64,000 bases of DNA from Sphingosinicella microcystinivorans. Lineage in GTDB: Bacteria > Pseudomonadota > Alphaproteobacteria > Sphingomonadales > Sphingomonadaceae. Under the pieces are notes generated by a model. It saw nothing but the letters and a program-made list of their open reading frames with translations. It searched no databases and had not been told where the DNA came from. The translations under genes were made by a program, and so were the position numbers. This document shows positions 58,595 through 64,000 of the stretch, piece after piece (positions within the stretch are counted from its first letter, which is position 1; every line of letters begins with the position of its first letter). The DNA lies in NCBI RefSeq assembly GCF_027941835.1, contig NZ_CP116005.1, positions 2,991,501 to 3,055,500 on the forward strand, read 5' to 3'.

Positions 58595-59971
58595 ATGCCG
58601 ATGTTCAGATCCGTGAAGCCGCTGTTCGCAGCGACGTTGCTCGTTTCCATGCCGGCTGCTGCCGCAACCCCGGCGCAGGTCGATGGCGCGAAGGCCATGC
58701 TCGGCCGGTCCATCGCCTTTCCGACCGTCGCAGGGCGCGGACAAGTGCCGGAATATGCGGCGTATCTCGCCGGTGAATTGAAGACCGCGGGCTTCACCGA
58801 CAGCGAGATCAGCATCGAGCCGCTCGGCGAGACCGCGTCGCTGATCCTGACGTGGAAGGGCGCAGGCAAGAAGAAGCCGATCGTGCTCAACGCGCACATG
58901 GACGTGGTCGAGGCGAAGCGCGAGGACTGGGAGCGCGACCCGTTCGTGATGGCGGAAGAGGGCGGCTACCTCTTCGGGCGCGGTATCAGCGACAACAAGT
59001 TCGACGTGGTGATGCTCGTGCAGACGCTGATGAGCCTGAAGCGCGAGGGCTTCAAACCCTCCCGCGACATCGTGCTGTTCCTGACCGGCGACGAGGAAAC
59101 CGCGCAGAAGACCGTGGCGGCGATCGCTCCCCGCTACAAGGACGCGGCGATGGTGCTGAACGGCGACGGCGGCGGCGGAACGCTCGGCGCGGACGGGAGG
59201 CCGCTCTATTACACGATGCAGACGGCGGAGAAGACCTACGCCGACTACAAGCTGACCGTGACCGATCCCGGCGGCCATTCGAGCGCGCCGCGCGCCGAGA
59301 ATGCGATCCTGGAGCTGGGCGCGGCGCTGAAGCGGATCGCCGATGCGCCGTTCCCGCCCGAAACCAGCGAGACGACGCGCGCCTATTTCGCCGAATCGGC
59401 GAAGCGGACGCCGGGCGAGGCCGGCGAGGCGATGGCGCGCTTCGCCGCCGATCCGAACGATACGGCCGCCGCTGACGTCCTCGCGAAATATCCCGAGCAT
59501 ATCGGGACGACGCGTACGACCTGCGTGCCGACCATGATCGAGGGCGGCCACGCCGAAAATGCGCTGCCGCAGCGCGCGGTCGCCAACATCAACTGCCGTA
59601 TCTTCCCCGGCACCGCGCCGGAGGCGGTGCGCCAGCGGCTCCAGCAGCTCGCGGGCAGCAAGGTGGCGGTGACGCTGCCGGAACCGTTCCCGCAAAGCTC
59701 GACCTCACCGCTGCTTCCCGAGCTGAATGCCGCGCTCCGCAAGGCGGTGGACGGGCGCGCGAAGGGGCTTTCGATCATCCCCAGCATGTCGGCGGGCACG
59801 ACGGACAGCCTGTTCTTCCGCGCGTCCGGTATCCCGAGCTACGGCGTGTCCGGCCTGTTCATGAAGCCGGACGACGAGTTCGCCCACGGCCTCAACGAAC
59901 GTGTGCCGGCGGATGCCATCGGTCCGGCGCTCGACCACTATCGAACACTGCTGACCACGCTCGCGCGGTAG
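58595..59971 (+). CDS. Exported M20-family metallopeptidase
   Basis: A 458-residue zinc peptidase with a signal peptide (LFAATLLVSMPAAAA). The catalytic core shows VLNAHMDVVEAK (metal His and catalytic Asp), GRGISDNKFDVVML (bridging Asp), FLTGDEETAQKT (Glu pair), LNGDGGGG (metal Asp) and the dimerisation-domain SSAP region with DPGGHSSAPRAENAI. The last metal-ligand His is in DDEFAHGLNE. It probably cleaves small peptides or acylated amino acids in the periplasm. ATGs at 58595 and 58601 are both possible; GGGAG favours 58601. Confidence 0.9.
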   Translation: MPMFRSVKPLFAATLLVSMPAAAATPAQVDGAKAMLGRSIAFPTVAGRGQVPEYAAYLAGELKTAGFTDSEISIEPLGETASLILTWKGAGKKKPIVLNAHMDVVEAKREDWERDPFVMAEEGGYLFGRGISDNKFDVVMLVQTLMSLKREGFKPSRDIVLFLTGDEETAQKTVAAIAPRYKDAAMVLNGDGGGGTLGADGRPLYYTMQTAEKTYADYKLTVTDPGGHSSAPRAENAILELGAALKRIADAPFPPETSETTRAYFAESAKRTPGEAGEAMARFAADPNDTAAADVLAKYPEHIGTTRTTCVPTMIEGGHAENALPQRAVANINCRIFPGTAPEAVRQRLQQLAGSKVAVTLPEPFPQSSTSPLLPELNAALRKAVDGRAKGLSIIPSMSAGTTDSLFFRASGIPSYGVSGLFMKPDDEFAHGLNERVPADAIGPALDHYRTLLTTLAR

Positions 59972-59974
59972 GCT

Positions 59975-60921
<947 letters not shown>

Positions 60922-60925
<4 letters not shown>

Positions 60926-61689
60926 TCTTCAACCGCCATGCCGTCTGGGCGATCTACAGGTTCGAGCTGGCGCGCTTCCGGCGGACGGTCTGGACGAGCC
61001 TCATCACGCCCGTCATCACGACGACGCTCTACTTCATCGTGTTCGGCTCGGCGATCGGTTCCCGGATGCAGGAGGTCGGCAGCGTGCCCTACGGCGCGTT
61101 CATCGTGCCGGGACTGATGCTGCTGACGATGATGACCGAAAGCATCTCCAACGCCTCGTTCGGCATCTACATGCCGAAATGGGTCGGGACGATCTACGAG
61201 TTGCTCTCCGCGCCGATCTCGGCGTTCGAGATCGTGCTCGCCTACGTGGGCGCGGCGGCGACGAAATCGGTGATCCTGGGTCTCGTGATTCTGGCCACGG
61301 CGAACCTGTTCGTCGACATCGACATCGTGCACCCGCTCTGGATGATCCTGTTCATGGTGCTGATGGCGGTGACGTTCTGCCTGTTCGGCTTCATCATCGG
61401 CATCTGGGCGAAGAACTTCGAGCAGCTCCAGATCATTCCGCTGCTCGTGGTGATGCCGCTCACCTTCCTTGGCGGCGCCTTCTATTCGATCGACATGCTG
61501 CCCGCCGCGTGGCGCACGGCAACGCTGTTCAACCCGATCGTCTACCTGATGAGCGGCTTCCGCTGGAGCTTCTTCGGCAAGGGCGACGTCAGCATCGAAC
61601 TCAGCCTCGCGGCGATGTTCGGCTTCCTCACCCTCTGCCTCGCCATCGTCTGGTGGATATTCAGGACGGGATACCGGCTGAAGAGCTGA
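60922..61689 (+). CDS. ABC-2 type permease, YadH-like
   Basis: A 255-residue membrane protein with six predicted helices and the ABC-2 hallmarks [37 protein letters not shown], and [19 protein letters not shown]-like region [19 protein letters not shown]. It pairs with the YadG-like ATPase as an exporter of unknown substrate. Its last 29 bases overlap the convergent RND pump gene. Confidence 0.92.
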
Positions 61690-64000
61690 CCGCAGGCGCG
61701 TCTTCGTCCTCGCGCTTCCGCACGATCAGCAGGTACATGACCGGCGTCACGATGCGGCTGAGCAGCGTCGAGGAGATGAGCCCGCCGATGATCACCCATG
61801 CGAGCGGCGAGTAGAGCGCCGAGCCGCCGAGCGCGAGCGGCATCAGGCCGCCGATCGCCGTCACCGAGGTGAGGAGCACGGGGAGGAAGCGGATTTCGCC
61901 GGCCTGCTCGATGGCTTCGCGCAGACCGAGCCCGCGCTCGCGTAGCTGCGTGGTGAAATCGACGAGCAGGATCGAGTTCTTGATCTCGATGCCGATCAGC
62001 GCGACGAAGCCGATGATGCCCATGTAGCTCATCGGATAGCCGGTGAGCAGCAAGGCGATGATGCCGCCGAACATGCCGAGCGGGATGACGCCCGCGACCA
62101 CCGCGACCTCGCGGAAGCGGCCGAACTCCGCGACGAGCACCGCCATGATGCTGAACAGCGCGAGCAGCAGGATGCTGCCGATGCCGTCGAAGCTCTGCGC
62201 GCTCGCCTCGGCCTCGCCGCCGACGCCGAGCTTGTATCCGGCCGGAAGCTGCAATTTCTGCAGGCGCGCGACGACGTCCGTGTTGACGCGGGACGTGAGG
62301 TAGCCGGCCTGTGTCCACGCCGTGACGGTGGCGGTGCGCTCGAGCTGGAAGCGGTCGATGCGCGGCGGCACGCTCTTCAGCCGCGGCTCGGCGATCTCGG
62401 CGATCGGAATGGCGCCGCCGCCGGACGAGGCGACATAGACCGACTGGAGCGCGGACACGGGCTGGCGGTCCGCCATCGGCAGGCGGACGACGACGGGGTA
62501 GGTGTCGCCTTCGTCGTCGCGGAAGTTCGCTGCGCGTTCCCCGGCGATGGCGAGGCGGAGCGCGCGGCGCGGTTCGCCCGGCGCAACGCCGAGCAGCGCG
62601 GCCTTGTCCGCATCGAGCCCGAGATCGAGATCGACCCGGTCCACGGCGAGCGGGTTGTCGATGTCGCGGGTGCCGGGGGTCGCGCGGATGACCGCAGCGA
62701 CCTCGCGCGCGATGTCGCGCAGCTTCGTGTTGTCCGGGCCGCTGATGCGGATGGCGATGGGCGCGTCGATGGGCGGGCCGTTCTCGAACTTGCGCACGGT
62801 GATCCGCGCATCGGGATCGCCTGTGAATTTCGCGCGCAGCCGGTCGAGCATGGCGTCGCTTTCGCCCGCGATCCATTCGCCGAGTACGACGAAGATCGCA
62901 CCCTTGCGCGACTCCTCGGTCAGCGAGCGGACGTTGTAATAAACCTGCGGATTGCCGGCGCCGGAATTCTCCATGTAGGCGGTGACGCTGCCTTCCTTCG
63001 CCACCTCGGCCGCGACGCGCCGGATGATGCGGTCGGTGGCCGCGACGCTGGTGCCTTCCGGCGCTTCGACCTCGACCATGAAATAGGGCGCGTCCGACGC
63101 CGGGAACAGCTGCCAGCCCGCGACCGGGATGAGGCCGAGCGCGCCGATGCACAGCGCCATCGAAACGGCGAGCGTGCGGCGCGGCTTTTCGAGCGCGTAA
63201 TGCAGCACCGGCGCGTAGAGGCGGTGGATGCCCCGCGTCAGCGCCTTGAGGATCGGGTTGCCCTCCGGGTCGTCGTCGCGGCGCAGGACACGGCTGGCGA
63301 GGAAGGGGATGATCGTCAGCGAGACGACGAGCGAGGCGCCGACGGTGTAGATGACGGCAAGCGGCAACGAGCGCGTGAACTCGCCCGCGCCGCCGGGAAG
63401 GAACACGAGCGGCAGGAACGCGAACAGCAGCACGCCGGTCGATCCGAACACGGCGGCGGCGATCTCTTTCGTGCCGGAAAGCGCAGCGGCGGCGCGGTCC
63501 GCGCCCATGCGGAGGTGACGTGAGATGTTCTCGGTGACGACGATCGAATCGTCGACGATGAGGCCGAGCGCGAGGATGAAGCCCGAAACCGAGAGCTGGT
63601 TCAGCGAAAAGTCGAACACGTAGAGCAGCAGCACGCCGGTCGCGAGGCTGAGCGGGATCGAGATCATCACGATCATCGAGGCGCGCGGGCCGAGCGGCAG
63701 CAGCGTGATGAGCACGAGGCCGAGCGCGATCGCGAAGTCGCGCGCGAGCGTGTCGAGCCGGTTCCGGATGTCGCGCGACTGGTCGAAGCCGAGCTCGAGC
63801 GTCACGTCGGGCGGAAGCTGGCTGCGCGCCTCGGCGAGCGAGGTCTCGATCAGCTTGCGGAGCGCGAGGACGTTGCCGTTCTCCTTCTGCATCGCGGTGA
63901 CGAAGACGGCGCGCTTGCCGTTGAAGCGCGTGATGTGCGTGTGCTCTTCGGTCGCCCAGTCGACCGCCGCCACGTCGCCGACGCGGACGAGCGTGCCGTT
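61661..64000 (-). CDS. RND efflux pump inner-membrane protein (partial)
   Basis: The C-terminal 779 residues of an RND transporter, cut at its N-terminal side by the window edge (full proteins are about 1,030). Visible features are the transmembrane block [20 protein letters not shown], the proton-relay [18 protein letters not shown], the second porter domain, and the C-terminal helices with [19 protein letters not shown] and [32 protein letters not shown] without the DDP-AVEVVEN pattern of AcrB points to a non-AcrB RND branch (CusA/MdtC-like or other); the substrate is not determined. The partner membrane-fusion gene would lie beyond the window. Confidence 0.93.
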   Translation of the reverse strand, partial: NGTLVRVGDVAAVDWATEEHTHITRFNGKRAVFVTAMQKENGNVLALRKLIETSLAEARSQLPPDVTLELGFDQSRDIRNRLDTLARDFAIALGLVLITLLPLGPRASMIVMISIPLSLATGVLLLYVFDFSLNQLSVSGFILALGLIVDDSIVVTENISRHLRMGADRAAAALSGTKEIAAAVFGSTGVLLFAFLPLVFLPGGAGEFTRSLPLAVIYTVGASLVVSLTIIPFLASRVLRRDDDPEGNPILKALTRGIHRLYAPVLHYALEKPRRTLAVSMALCIGALGLIPVAGWQLFPASDAPYFMVEVEAPEGTSVAATDRIIRRVAAEVAKEGSVTAYMENSGAGNPQVYYNVRSLTEESRKGAIFVVLGEWIAGESDAMLDRLRAKFTGDPDARITVRKFENGPPIDAPIAIRISGPDNTKLRDIAREVAAVIRATPGTRDIDNPLAVDRVDLDLGLDADKAALLGVAPGEPRRALRLAIAGERAANFRDDEGDTYPVVVRLPMADRQPVSALQSVYVASSGGGAIPIAEIAEPRLKSVPPRIDRFQLERTATVTAWTQAGYLTSRVNTDVVARLQKLQLPAGYKLGVGGEAEASAQSFDGIGSILLLALFSIMAVLVAEFGRFREVAVVAGVIPLGMFGGIIALLLTGYPMSYMGIIGFVALIGIEIKNSILLVDFTTQLRERGLGLREAIEQAGEIRFLPVLLTSVTAIGGLMPLALGGSALYSPLAWVIIGGLISSTLLSRIVTPVMYLLIVRKREDEDAPAVSSSAGIPS

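Overview
The window looks like a high-GC alphaproteobacterial chromosome, most likely from the order Sphingomonadales. The clues are a UrcA-family protein, a LytS/LytTR two-component pair, a PEP-CTERM protein, a TPR-sulfotransferase gene beside a TonB-dependent receptor, an NDUFS4-type complex I subunit and 'TACCGGC' palindromic repeats. Assignments rest on reading motifs; no database search was possible.

Layout. 1-2046 is the right end of an integrated element carrying a large serine recombinase, whose reading frame runs on into the neighbouring chromosomal gene. 2055-19953 is mostly core genome: a nitric-oxide-response cluster (NsrR, truncated haemoglobin, DUF1971, CopD-like protein) around a near-consensus NsrR operator; uvrA; a PEP-CTERM protein; a Cupin_8 protein; lytS/lytTR; a basic protein with eight KPGPKPK repeats; mannose-6-phosphate isomerase; a Nudix hydrolase; a PhyH dioxygenase; chorismate mutase; polyprenyl diphosphate synthase; and two tRNAs. 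20011-30263 is a 10.2-kb element integrated in the 3' end of tRNA-Arg(TCT), bounded by a 47-bp direct repeat. It carries an integrase, an AlpA regulator, a primase-helicase, an HK97-like capsid protein and a tail tape-measure protein, but no visible terminase, portal or protease, so it resembles a phage satellite. 31148-34309 holds a cobalamin riboswitch ahead of a class III (anaerobic) ribonucleotide reductase operon in which the glycyl-radical motif is on a separate 60-residue gene.

35637-52129 is a complete putrescine uptake and degradation supercluster: ABC transporter (PotFGHI type), two glutamine-synthetase-like ligases, FAD oxidase (PuuB type), aldehyde dehydrogenase, gamma-glutamyl-GABA hydrolase, two class III aminotransferases and succinate-semialdehyde dehydrogenase, giving a route from putrescine through GABA to succinate. 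A LysR regulator lies in the middle, and three promoter regions of the cluster share an ATCG-N7-CGAT (T-N11-A) dyad that is probably its operator. A ParE/Phd-type toxin-antitoxin pair sits inside the cluster.

52170-64000 holds a TPR-sulfotransferase, a TonB-dependent receptor, an APC permease, a BetI-like TetR regulator, an exported M20 peptidase, an ABC-2 exporter pair and a partial RND efflux pump cut by the window edge.
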